Shown here: positions 38,261-50,892 of the stretch, piece after piece
Layout: each line of letters starts with the position of its first letter
Numbering within the stretch: position 1 is the stretch's first letter
Assembly (NCBI RefSeq): GCF_047495875.1
Contig: NC_092463.1
Span: forward strand, 21,193,224-21,257,223
From: Pithys albifrons albifrons
Taxonomy: Eukaryota; Chordata; Aves; Passeriformes; Thamnophilidae
Direction: 5' to 3'
Length of the DNA: 64,000 nt
Notes under the pieces: model-generated
Databases searched by the model: none
What the model was told of the DNA's origin: nothing
The model's input: the letters and a program-made list of their open reading frames with translations, nothing else
Program-made: the position numbers and the translations under genes

Positions 38261-41200
38261 GCGCTAAAAGTTTAAAGGGGAAAACCCTCCTTCATTGATG
38301 TTTTAACTGTAGGGGAGAGAGGAGAAAAGGAATTCTGGCTTCTTCTAAGTGGTAGTTGGTGAAGGAGGAGAGGGGTCATAATTAGGTTTTGCTGGGATTT
38401 GGTAATTGCTTCCTGATGCTTCATGAAACTTCGCAAGGAGACTGGGTCAACCACAGGACCCCACGTGGCGTGGTGTTTACCCCAGCACAGTCAGGCTGCT
38501 GCCATCAGACAACTGTTCAGATCTTGTAATGAAAGAGTTGGGTTTCAATTTGGTTTATGGGTAAACCAATTTCATATCCAAAATCATCAGCAGAGTTGAT
38601 GACAAGAAACAGTTTTGTTCAGATCCAGCTCAAAGAGCTCAAGCACAGATTTGCAACGTGTCATAGATACCTTGTTTTCTAGGGTTGCCCCCTTATGTTG
38701 TGGTGTAGTGACGATGGGCAACTTTAGGGAGGAGGATACTGCTGAGTTAGTAAATACAGGATTTAATCTTGCAAGCTGTCAGCATTTCTAGAGCATTAAA
38801 ATTCTGGTTCAAATAAACACACTCCCTTCCAGGACATTCTCTTTCCTTCTCTCAAGCAGAAACATGCTTTCCCTAAGCCAATGGAAGGCAAAATTCTCCT
38901 TCATGACTTGAAGTGCTAGTATATGTGTTCCTGAACAAATCGTACAAGAAATGCTGCTTCATGTGAGGTGATAAATTCAAGGGTTTCCATAGGGTGCACA
39001 TTCTTGTCCACGTGACTGGCTTTTTAGTTTCCACCATTTGACCTTGATGGGACCTAGATGAGTGGTGTAAACCAGCAAACTGGGGAGATGCAGTGCAAAA
39101 GATCAGATTACATTGCGTTCCTAAATTCTTTTGGATATTTCTTCTGAACTTGTTAACCTGGTGGATGTCTGCTGGTGGTACTTTCTCATCTATTTCTGAC
39201 ACTTTATCTAAGTATTTTATCTGCCATACCCAAATAAGCCAGTGTCCAGAAAACGTCCACCCACCCGTCATTTTCATAACATACTGAAACAATTTTGCAG
39301 CATTATCTCATGAAGAAAAAAGTCTCTTTTCCTAGGATTGTGATCAGCTTAGTTCTTGAAATGTTAGAATAGAATGCTCACTAGGGATCTGAGCAGTCAT
39401 TCTTGCCCATAGCAATGTTGTTCTTCTAAGATAACCCCTGTCAGACTTCCTGCACCAGTAAGTGCCACTATGTAAGATACTGCTTTAGGTAAGATATTGC
39501 TTTTAAGTGTTTGTTACCCATTCATTTCTTGAATGTTCTTTTGATCTATTTATATGAATACATTAATAATTATATTTTATTATCTTGGTACCTTTTGTTC
39601 AAGCTCTATAAAGTCCTCTCATTAGCTTATTATCCTGTGTGCTTCCTTTCTCTAATCCGTGTTGTTTCCTTCGGGTAGACCTCAGTTCTTTCAGGGCTCT
39701 TCTGCAAAATCTCACATGGCCCTTCAGAAAGCTGAGCTTTGTTTACAGGGCACAGCAGCTGTGGGGGCCCTGTTGTTTTCCTTCACATTGGTCACATTCT
39801 GCGCTCAGCTCTTGTCTCTCTGCTGCCACCAAAGCAGCCACACAGTTTGGTGATAGAGGCAGTAAAGTTTTCTATCACACTGTCCATCCTTCCCCCCCTG
39901 CCCCCCTAATAATCGTGTCCTGTACCCTGAAGAGACCTGCTAGGTCTCCACATTTCAAGAATGCAGTTTATTTCCACTTAGCTTTTTGTGGTGTAGTTTG
40001 TACAGAGATTTCCCTAACAGTATTAGAGCCCACCCCATTCAGCCCTTGTACCCTGCCTAATTCCTAGTTCTGGTAATCCAGGACAGAAATTTTCAGTATT
40101 CCTTGTTCCTCCCTACTCTGCATTCCCATCAAAGGAATGGGGAGGATCATTTGGAGAAGAAAGAGGAGACACAGCAAAGATGAAGAGGTGTTGAAAGTTG
40201 CTAAATCTAATAAATAAGAAAAGAAATCAGCCTGTCTGAGAAGTTATGCAGGACTAACATATAGACATTTGGACCTTGTATACCCTGTGTTTTGCCCCCA
40301 GTCAGAATTGTACCTTGGAGGGAAGATGCCTATTAGAGATAGAAAGATGGGAAGTTACAGTCTATGCAGAGGAAGGAATTACAGGTTTCCTCTTCACTTC
40401 TCACTACAGAGTGTTGTGATAAGGATAATGAGTTAATTCTTTCCATTCTTCATGCATGGGTCTCTTTTGGTCAAACTCTCACATTTAACAGAGAGACCCC
40501 TGCCTTTCTGTTCACTGTAATCACACCCGCATAGTCCAAGGGAGAGGAAATTGCCGGTTGGATCATTTCTGTTTGGCTGCTTCTGTGGAGTGACCCTAAA
40601 TAATCCTGTGTGTGGCTACACACACACATACAAAAAGGCAAAACAAAACTCCAAATGACATAAGATAGACAACAGCCCAGTATTCGGTTCTGTTGATTTC
40701 CTGCCATTGTGAATAGCTGCACAACAGCTGGGGCTTTATGGCGGGAGCCTGGATTGAAAGAAAGGCTGTGCTAAGGGAGTCCCAGGCCTGGAACAGATAA
40801 GTGTGGAAAGTGGGGAATGGCCTCATCAATCAGAGCAATAGGTTGTAAAACAACATAGCAGCCTCCCAGGCTGTTTGACAGCGGCCCTGAGGTTGGAGAT
40901 GAGATGCCGATAGCACCATGGGACGATAACAAGACTCTCAGATTTGGACAGAGGGTCATATTAGCAGCATTAATTAAAATTTATTTGGGTGGACATGCTG
41001 CCAAGTTTTATTTCTTCCACTGTCCTGGGGAGTCCTTTTGTTACATGTGTATAATGGGTGAGCTGTGTCAGTTCTGTTAATTTCCAAAGTTGACTGCAGT
41101 TGTTGATAGTATGGGTGTGCTAGTCAGACTGGCAGGGCAGGTACAAACTCTGCCAATATAGCTGTGCTTTCACAAATACTCTCCAAGACATCCCCTGTAG

Positions 41201-42171
41201 CATCATTGTAATTTTCTTGGATGGGCAAAAACTGAGGAGAGTGTCACCTTAAAGGAGGATGAGGTTAGGTTACTGCAGTGGAAATATTTCTTCTTCTATA
41301 ATAACAGAATAAACTAGTGCTGTAACAAGCATGTTTCAGTATCTGTTGCTGCAAGAGTTTGCTTTCCAAGTTCTTGTTAAGCTTTTTTGGCTGACCTCCA
41401 GTATTTTTGGAGGAATCCTTCTTGCCTGTAAATAATGTTGACAGTAGCCTGTTTCTCAGCCTATGGGAGGAACAAACAGCAAGAAGAGAAAGCCCAGCAT
41501 TTCTCCCTGCAGTTCACAGCCAGTCTGGAATGTAAGCACTGAGTCTTAGCTTTTTAACACAGTTTCTCCACCTTTCTATTTGTTGTCATCCAGATACACC
41601 TACTTGCAACAGCCAGCGCACAAGGAAGTACCTTGGCATGTACGAGTTAAGTTTTGCTCAGTGAAGAGCCACAGCTTCCACTGCCTTCAATTATTTTATT
41701 CCCTGTAGGAGCTTCCTTGCTTATTCCATTTTTCTTGCATTGTTCCTAGAAAGCCCACAAGCTTTCACATAACTTATGATAGTCTATTTATCAAATGCAT
41801 TTGGCAACAGCCATTAACACTTTCCAATTTATTAGTATTCTTGCTTTGCTACAGAGAGAAAATTTGTGGAGCAGAGGGCATAAATTGCTAGCTGAGGGTC
41901 ACTTAGACTATCACGTGGTTCAGATTAAAACCTAAGCCTTTCGCAGCCCATTTCTGTGTCATATCCTTTGCATCATCCTGCTTCTCAGGCACCTGTAATT
42001 AACATTTTTTATTGAGTGTGGAGGTGTTGGCCCTGGCAGGTGCATCCTCAGTGACATCTATGTGAGTCAGGCATTACACATAGATCAGGCTGTCCTTTCT
42101 GTTTTCTCATGCTATTTCCAGCCAGTTGCCTTCAGTCCTTGGTGTTATGTGTCAAAATTCCCTCCAAGAAT

Positions 42172-42224
42172 TAAAAAAAAACCCAAACCAAACCAACAAA
42201 CAAACAAAAACCAAAAAACCAAAT
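42172..42224. repeat. A-rich (CAAA)n low-complexity tract
   Basis: A run of A residues followed by CCAAACC/CAAACAAAC units. Simple repeat in the large intron. Confidence 0.8.
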
Positions 42225-44426
42225 CGAATTTAGCTACACAAGTCTTTGTTACAGCTCCTCTAACCTTTGCATTGAGTACCTCACCTGATAGCTCATAAAA
42301 CTTCGCTGGAGCCTGGGGCTCACATATTCCTTGAGTCAACAAGAACTGGCCAGACTGTAGTCATATGGTCTTCTCTGCACTTTAAATAGAAAATGTTTGT
42401 ATAACAAGCTACAGGGGGTAAAATATTAGCATAAGCTTTGGGCAAAAGTTGAGCACTGTTAACTTCATAATTTATAGCTATGTATCAGCTGTGTTGTCTA
42501 TGAAACACATTTGTCTTTACAGATCATCAGGTAACTAAATTACTTAAATACATAGCTGAAGCTGAAGTTTCCACAGAATCTCACATTAGAAATTGCTAAA
42601 TGGGTCTTTGTGTTTTTCATTTGTTTTAAATAACAGCAGTGACATAAGTTGTAAATCATTTTGATATTGCTCAGGATAAAGGTAGTGTATAAATAGGAGA
42701 TTACCTCTTGACCAGATGACCTGAGATATGCAGACGTATCTGGCAGACAGGATGTGAGCTGCTGACTTGATATGATATAAAACTTGATCCTGGGAAATGC
42801 CTTGGGTGCAGGAATGGGGAAGTTACTGCTACTATTTTTAAATGTTATGGGGAGCCCAAAGAGTTTGCAATCGTGCATTTTGAAGATGCAAAATACCCTG
42901 TCTCATTCTAGATCTTGTGCAGTGTTTATTTTTGTAAGCAGTGGATTGAGCACTGGTACAGGCTTACTCAACATCCCTGTATACTTGACTTGTCTTTTTT
43001 TGCTACAGAATCGGCACAAGACTGAGCAGATAGTTGGAGTGATACTGGCTTCGGTCATGCAAGAACTGCGCACTTAAGTAGTAGAGATCAACCAGTTATT
43101 TTGTACTGACTACCAAGTTGTCATCAGCTGATGATACCATTTTTGGTCGCTACGAGTACAGTTTCTGAACTGATGGATTGGCAATAGCAAACCCAGAGCA
43201 TTTCAGACATCTAATACACATGATGGTCTCCTGCCTTGGATTTCCCTATGGCTATGGGAACATGTCTTGCATTTATTTGACAGAGCCAGACCCCATGCCT
43301 ATGCTGTACTGCAGCTGCCATTTGAATCTGTAACTTGATGCACAAGACTGTAGTGTGTTGCTTTGTAATCAAAAGTTATACTGCTCAGTGCGACTGCAGA
43401 TTCTAAGAGGATCCAGTAGCTGGCACATTTCCACCTGCAGTCTGCCACTGTAAATATCAGGCTTGTTCCACATGGTATTACCTCAAGCACTCAAGACAAA
43501 ACTAATGAGGTCTTCAAACCTCTGCATTTTGTTACCAGTCCATCATATAGTGCATGAAAAGTTAATGGCATAATGAAGTAATGTCTGTGTATGAAAGATT
43601 TATGTAATTGCTTTTTGCAAGGTAGAGCTTGTTCAATGGATGGTAGTATGAGCTCCTCCAAGATGGAGTGGGATTGTCTTTGAACTTACCAAGTTGGCTA
43701 CCGATTTATTCCATTTGCCATATAAGAACTTCCTGAGACATCCTGAGATAGCATGAGCATTTCTCTTTCCTTATTCATTCTCAGAATATTTCTTCATGAA
43801 GTCCATGGTCTTGTCTCAGTGACAGTTCCACTATTGAAGAATATGTTGTATGTACTGAAGATTAAAATCAGAGAGGGAGGCAGACATTTGTGGATAGAAG
43901 CAAAGTCAAAAGTACACTGAGGAAAACTAACTTCATTTGTCTTTGCCAAAGTACGTGGAAAGGAACTGCTTTTGAAAAGTATAATCTGTATGTGTCTTTG
44001 TTCTTCTCTTTTGCTTCTTGTTCTCCTTTTGGATGAAAGATGAAGCATCATGATTCATTCTTCTGCAGAGAATCTCGCATTCTTTTATTGATCCCTCTGC
44101 TGAAACAGGTTCAGCTTTCTGTTTTCCAGCTCTGCTCTGTCCCTTCACACATGGGCTTTGTCATGCCTAACTAAACTGGTAGCGTAAGTACTCCCATGGT
44201 AGTATTAATGACTAAGGCTAGGGTGTAGTCACTGTCTTGGTAACCTCTCGGCTGAGCACACCTTGCTAAGAACAAAGTTTGATGACATAGTGGTAAAAAT
44301 ATGTCAGTCATATCTAAGCCATGTCTTCAGGGATGGAAATGAAGTTGCTTTGTAATAAGTCATGCAGGTATGCATATTTGTGAAGACATTTACTTTATGA
44401 ATTAGTGTGTTTGTTTAATAGAAGTA

Positions 44427-44815
44427 GGTTTGTTCAGCCCAGGGAAAGGAGACTAAGGGGAGACCTCATTGTTGTCATCAACATCCTCATGAGGAGAAAA
44501 AGAGGGGCAGGTACTGACCTCTTCACCCTCATGACTAGTGACAGGACTCGAGGAAATGGCATAAAGCTGAGTCGGGGGAGGTTTGGATTGGATATCAGGA
44601 AGAAGTTTTCACCCACAGGGTAACTGAGCACTAGAACAGGCTCCCCAGGGAAGGCGTCACAGCACCAAGCCTGTGTGAGTTCCAGGAAGTATTTGGACAA
44701 CACTCTCAGGCACTTGGTGTGATTCTTGGGATATTCTATGCAGGACCAGGAGTTGGATTTAGTGATCCTGATGGACCCCTTCCAGCTCAGTGTATGATTC
44801 TATGGTAAGTTCTCA
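44427..44815 (+). mobile_element. CR1 LINE 3' fragment with end of ORF2
   Basis: A CR1 copy truncated at its 5' end, sense to STON2. The frame at 44405-44623 contains the remnant LFTLMTSDRTRGNGIKLS and GRFGLDIRKKF, typical of the last part of the CR1 reverse-transcriptase polyprotein, and ends in a premature stop. Beyond it come the usual 3' UTR blocks (CTAGAACAGGCTCCCCAGGG, CACAGCACCAAGCCTG, AGTATTTGGACAAC, TGGACCCCTTCCAGCTCAG) and a tail of TATGATTCTATGG. No complete element or intact protein. Confidence 0.92.
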
Positions 44816-47800
44816 GGTAAAACAAGCAGGTTTTAGTCCTTTCTCTACCACTTCTGTGAGATCTGTTCACAAGTTGGTTCAAATTATTCTTAATTATAAA
44901 ACAATAGTATCATGTCAAATGAATATTGTGAATTCTTTGAACAGGCATAGTCTTGTCTAAATCTTATAAAAATCTTGAAGACTTCTTCAAATTATCTCAG
45001 TCTTAATGTACCACCTTCTGGCCAGCTAAAGGAAGCACACTAACTGATCTTCAGGAAGAGCATAAGCTCTCTAGATCTGTGATTTTCAGTTGTGTTTAAA
45101 TCAAAAAGCCTTCTTTTCTGTGAGAGTTCTGGGACCGATTCATTGCCATTGTTGCACATATAAGAGAGTAACTCCATTTTTTTCAGTATGCTAAGAGAAC
45201 AAAAAGTATTTACTTCAATTCCTATTTAGAGTAGTCTTTACTGAAAAAAAGACAAACAAAGCAAGCTGTGTTAAAGTTATAAGCAGTGCTTTTTCTTAGA
45301 GTACCTGAAGTTTTCTAGCTGTCACTAGGAGTTTTTTATTCCTTTAAAAAATGATTGCCTCTAACTTATTGCCACATAATTCCTACCTGATGTAAAGATC
45401 TAACTGTTTCTTCAAGACACTAACAACTTTGTCCATGACTAGCATGAATAATGTCTAATTTGGAGTCTAATGTTCAAATGATAAATTGATTTTAATTGGA
45501 GACCTAGGCACACAGGCACTTACATTTCAGAGCTATGTATCTTAATTTGCTGTAATATTCTGTTGATATTTGGGTAGCTTGTGTGTTTTTTCTTGACTGT
45601 AATTCTGTCTAAGAGTATTTGCACACCAACTTCTAAGTGTTTACAGACTTAAAATAAGCAATATATTTGGAAAGAATATTTTCTGAATATAGATATCTGC
45701 TTCAGGAATCTTAATTTGTTAGTTTGATTCACAATGCGTTATAGATGCTTGATTTTGTCTTAGGACTAGCCAGATTCATTCTGATTGCTCGGCCCACTGC
45801 ACAGTATGGACTGCAGAACATGCAAAAAACTTTTACAAACTGTAGTTACAGCTGAGAGCAGAAAGTGTAGCTGAGATCTGTACAAGGAAAAGTGGAGTTA
45901 ACTATGCACAGACTATGACTTGATGAAATAATGTTCTAGTTATTCCATACCAGATCTGAAATGCTTTTTCTTTCATAAGCCAGAGTTTTAACTACTCAAT
46001 AAACATAACACAACAAAAATGTTGAGCATTTTTAAATTAAATCACACTGAAAAGTTCTAAGTTGCAAACTAATATTATTATCTTGAACATTTTCTTTACT
46101 TAAGGAATAATGAAGGGGCTCTGATTGATTTTCAGTCTGTATAATTAGCTCCTCCAGTTGAATAAAGATAAAGGAGAGGAAAATGTGTGAGGCAAAAAAA
46201 GACACTTGAATGGATTCGTACATAGCTGGTTGCAGTGAGACTTACAGCTGCAACTACAGCTGTTCTCATGGGTATCTGATACCAGTTTCTTTATGGTTAG
46301 GTCAGGCTCAGATGTTGGGAAGATGTTCTTTTCCCTCTCCAAGCAGCAAGAGGTGGCATGAGTGGAGGAGGCACAAGGCACCTAATTCAGGGTAATGAAA
46401 TGCAAATGCATGAAATACTGAAATACAGTAGTTCTACCTTTGCATAAACACATACTTTTGTGTAGATAGAGAATAATAAAATATCAAAACATCAATGGAA
46501 GAGGTCCACAAAAGCTTCTGGGGGTCCTTTAAGATAGTAGATCCTTTTCAACAGCTTTTCTTGCAGTATGAGGGCAGCTGCAACCTGGCTATGAGGGGCT
46601 GAGTAATAATTTTCTTGTATTTCATGTCAGTTTTGCACAATGGCTTACATTTAAAATGAAATACAGCAGTTCTTATACAAACTAATGGGGATAAATTAAT
46701 TGAACCTAGATGAAATTAATTGTGTTTTAAATAGATCTAGAAGCTTTGTGATGTGACTCCTTTGTAACTTCAGATCATTTCACCTCTTTTGACAACTAAG
46801 GTTCTTTTGGGAATTGAGATGAATTTGCAATAGTTAACCAAGGAGTAGGCATCACATTTAAGCAGTCACCAACCCCCTGCTGGGAACAGCCAATGTAGGA
46901 CTACTGTAGTTGGAATTTGGGATACAACTACACTGGGTTCAACCAGGCCAGTGATTTACATGGCCTAAATTTGGAAAACTGAGTTCAAAGAGATGTCATC
47001 ATAGAGTATGGCAGAGTATGATGAACTGAAAAGTTATCTAAGGATGAATCAATTCAACATGATCTGAGAAGCCTGTCAAGTGGGAGGAGAAGGAATAAGA
47101 GAAGGAACCAGAGATCAGATCTGTGACTTCAGTCTTTCATCTTGCACCTTCCCCTGCTCGTTGCTTAGCCTGTGATGATTTTGAAATGTCTCTTAGCTGT
47201 GCCATGCAGTATGAAGTTAGAAATAAACCTTTTGTATTAACAGTTCAACATGCTGGAGAACTAGATTGCTCTTAATTTTTTTGTATCTAATTTGTTCAGC
47301 AGCAAGAGTAAAGGCCATGGACTCTGTGACCAGTCATCTCTTCCACATGTTAGATCTTGAAGAGACACTGAAAAGTCTGAGGAATGCTTACAAATCTGTC
47401 TTGCAGCCTGTTGAGTGTTGGTGGTCAAAGGGTTTGTCACTCCACAATCTTCTTGAAAGGAGGCAAGGTGGTTGCCTCTTCTTCTGTCTCCAAAGTATTC
47501 TGAAGCTCATGGGAAGAAAGTGTCCCGCTAGGCTGGGAGACGACATTTCTAAGTATTCCTTTAATGTTACCACACACTTACCAATAACATAGGTACCCAG
47601 GAAGCATGTGGAGCTAATAAATGTTACCCTCACTGGCATTTTTTTCTGTGCAAAATAAGCAGGTAGGAACCTCCTGTTGACAAGATGTCTTCTTTGCTTT
47701 GAGTTGCCTATTCTTGCAGCTGGTTTCTGTGGCACTTTTCTACTGTATGTTTGTGCTGGTGTCTGCAGCAGTAACAGATTTGACCTTTCACCATTGACAG

Positions 47801-50800
47801 AGATGTGACAAAAAGGGAAGCTTACAAAAACAGTCCTGGCTTTCTAGCTTGTACTAAACTTGAAACTTTTCAAGTGCATAGATGCAACAGACCTATTCAT
47901 TGAGTGAGTTTATAAGTTTATACCCACCTCTGTGACATTTACCCACTTTCTCTGTGTTCTGTGACAGTCCCAGAAATGTACTGGATACTGTAGTACACAG
48001 GAACAATCACTGTTCCATATCTAACACTCTTCTAGTCAGAAATTAGAAAAAGTGGAAAGAGATGTGATGCAATAGTGATAAAGCATTTCCCCATCTATCT
48101 TGGGAAAATCAGAAACACAACATACCACCACCAAAAAAGTGTACAGATACAGTTCTATCAACTTGGATATGGAAAAGAAATGCCAGAAAATTACCAAATA
48201 CGGATGTCACAGAAACTATGTGAAAGCTTAACCTTTGCCCTGGAAACATAACTGCAGACAGCCTAGTCCGTGATTTCTCCCAGATTCTGTCTTATCTGCA
48301 CTTTCTGATTTTCTGTCACTGTTTATACAGAGACACTACAGGTTTTGTAGCTGGCATTCTCTTGACCCAGCTAATCTTTAAAGGCCAAACATGTATATCA
48401 GTGCCTGGTGAACTGTGTGTAGATTACTTGCCCACCAAGGGCCCTAGAAGAGATCCAGCTGTGCCAGCGGAAATCTTAGCAGTGCTTACTTTGTGTGAGG
48501 GACTGGTGTAGGCTACACCAGGGAAGCAAGCACCTTTTGGAAGATGTGACCATACTGAGGGTATGCTTGGACTACAGACTAAAGTTTAAAGTAGAGCTAT
48601 CTGAAGTAAATGTAAATTAATACATTCAGATAACAGAAAGAGTCATGCTGGGAATCTCTGAGCTAATTTCTCTCAAGAGGCAAAATAATGAGTACTCAGA
48701 AATTAACTTGAAAGTTTTAATACTTTATTTGTGGAATCACATTTGGTTTCTGCAATTCAAAAGTTAGGATACAGGAAAGAGGGAAATTATAATTTCAGGC
48801 AGAGAAGAGATGGTCTACTCTTAAGCAACCCTGATCTTATAAACTTCACAGGAGTTTTAGAAGTCCTAAAAGAAATTGGCTATATTTTCACAGAAGTGCC
48901 ATAAAGCCAGAGACTCACATCTTTTCATTGCCTTTGCTTTGCTTCAAAGGACTACATGCTTGATGACCAAAGTCCTGGAAAGGCATGAAACAACATAGAA
49001 GGTTTTGGTGTGGACTGAGGATCAGAATATCAGATTATTCTTGGGGTTTTTTTATTCCTTTCTCACTCAGGGTGTGGTTGTGGATAATAGTCTCTTGGCT
49101 TGGGGTTTTTTCCCACAAATCTATCTATAGCCTAGTGGCAACACTAAACAGATAAAGGATCCACTGCTGTACCTCGCCGGTGGTGTGACCAGTAGCAGAA
49201 GCTGCAGAAAGGCACTGTGCAAAGCTCGGAGTGAGATGGCAGGGTAGAGAAGAGAATCTGAGAAACTGAGATAGTGGCACTTCTTTCAAATACACTTTGC
49301 AATGCATGGATACTCTGTAAAAAGCTATTTGTTCTTGTTATTGCTTTGTATTATTGTGGCTTGAAAAACAAATTGGTATCATTCTGCTTCATACATAATT
49401 CTCACTTGTAATAACCCTTTGAACTTTCATGATGCCCTTAGATCAAAAGGTTGGGTAAAGTTACATATAGCTGAAATGAGAGGCCCAGAATACCTAGTTA
49501 ACCAAGAATTATAATGAGTTTATGGCAGGACTTTGGCAAGCTTGAGTATTTCCTATTGCATATTCTAACTGGTAACTGAAATAAAAATTCAAATTGTCTA
49601 TTATGGTTGAGGCAGAATGGAAATAAAACTCATCTTTTTGGGGAACCAATGGCAAATTAAATAATGATTTAAATAGTTTGTTGTTTCTGTTGTTGTAAAA
49701 TATGCTCAAATCACAGGTGTACAGCCATACCAAAGTGCTACATTTTACACTTACTTTTTCACTTGTACTGAGGAAAAGTGACTTATGTAAAACATGGGAT
49801 CTCTATGTCTAAGAGAAGCAAAAAGCATATATACTGACATTGCTGTATCATGTAGTGCAAACCTGTGGTGCAGCCACAGAGTATAATTTCATGCTGGCTG
49901 CTCATTTTTAGGAGCACTCTAATTCACTAGCCCAGTGGGAAGAAAATGGGAAAAAAATCATTTAATTTCTGAACTCTTGAGAATTTGTGCTCATTTTGAA
50001 AAACACCTTTTAACCACTGCAGCAATCTCCTGCAGAAGAGCTGGGAATAGCACAGTGTAATGCAGGCTTGTACAAAGTGTCTTGGCAGAGCCTGAGACTG
50101 GGAAAATAGCACTTAAAGGAGCCATGTCTGTCAGAGGATGAGGACAGCTTCCACAACACAAGTCAAAAATATGTTTTTCCTTATCATAACACACATCCCT
50201 AGATCGCAGCTTCTCTGAGAGATGTTTCAGAAACATCCAAGGACTGTCAGACTCCTTCCCAGTGGGTAAGCCAAAGAGTTTCCTTACTGAATAAATCCTG
50301 GGCAAAAATCCCACCTAGGCACCTTTAATGGTGCCTTCGCCATACCCCCGTGGGCTTTTGTGGTAACAGCAAATGCACAGACAAGTATGTGGGGACACAG
50401 TGGATAAGTGCTTTTCCCCAGTGTTCATTCCTCTTCCTACTGGATTCTTCCATAGAGCAGAAGGGTATGGGGTCAGAAAAGGGAAAGAATGATAACAAGA
50501 GTGAGAGAACACTATGAGCAAATGACAGAATGTAACTGTAGAAAAGAAATGCATCCTGAAAGTTTAGAGAGGAAAGTTTTTAAAAATAACCACAACATGT
50601 GGACTGTTTCTTCTTTAGGATGAAATCAATACAATCATTGCTGTCATTCCTTTTGCGTTTTTTATGTAGTCTTTTTCTGTGTTCAACTGTCTATTTCTTC
50701 ATTAACTCTTGTCAGACTCTTCATTATTTTAGTGAAGTCTTTTGACTATCTTATTCTTGCTCAGCATATGAATAAGCCTTCCTTGAGCATGTAGACTGTT

Positions 50801-50892
50801 GGGCAGGCTGTGTTTTTTTATTTTCATGGAGAGAACTAGGTAACTTCAGAATAATTAGATGAAATTTCTTCCCCTCCCCTCTTTTTTTAAAG

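Larger units (their letters stand above)
13826..50892 (+). other. Large STON2 intron (37 kb) between coding exons 3 and 4
   Basis: Phase 1 intron with donor GTAAGA and acceptor TTTTTTTAAAG at 50882-50892. It carries several repeats and two CpG-rich blocks listed separately. Apart from these I see ordinary AT-leaning intronic DNA. Open frames up to about 140 codons occur, for example in 24.9-25.4, 37.9-38.3 and 39.6-40.1 kb, but none has a recognisable motif or fitting splice phase. I find no other protein or RNA gene on either strand. Confidence 0.85.

Noticed and set aside
37879..38298. 139-codon sense frame in CpG block 2
   Set aside because: Gly/Pro/Arg/Ala-rich from GC content, with no domain. 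Stops are rare in such DNA, so length alone is not evidence.
39639..40067. 142-codon frame in the large intron
   Set aside because: No motif, no Kozak or splice support, and T/C-rich composition.
47266..47592. 108-codon frame beginning with a hydrophobic run like a signal peptide
   Set aside because: The hydrophobic run comes from T-rich intron DNA; the rest has no motif and no exon boundaries.
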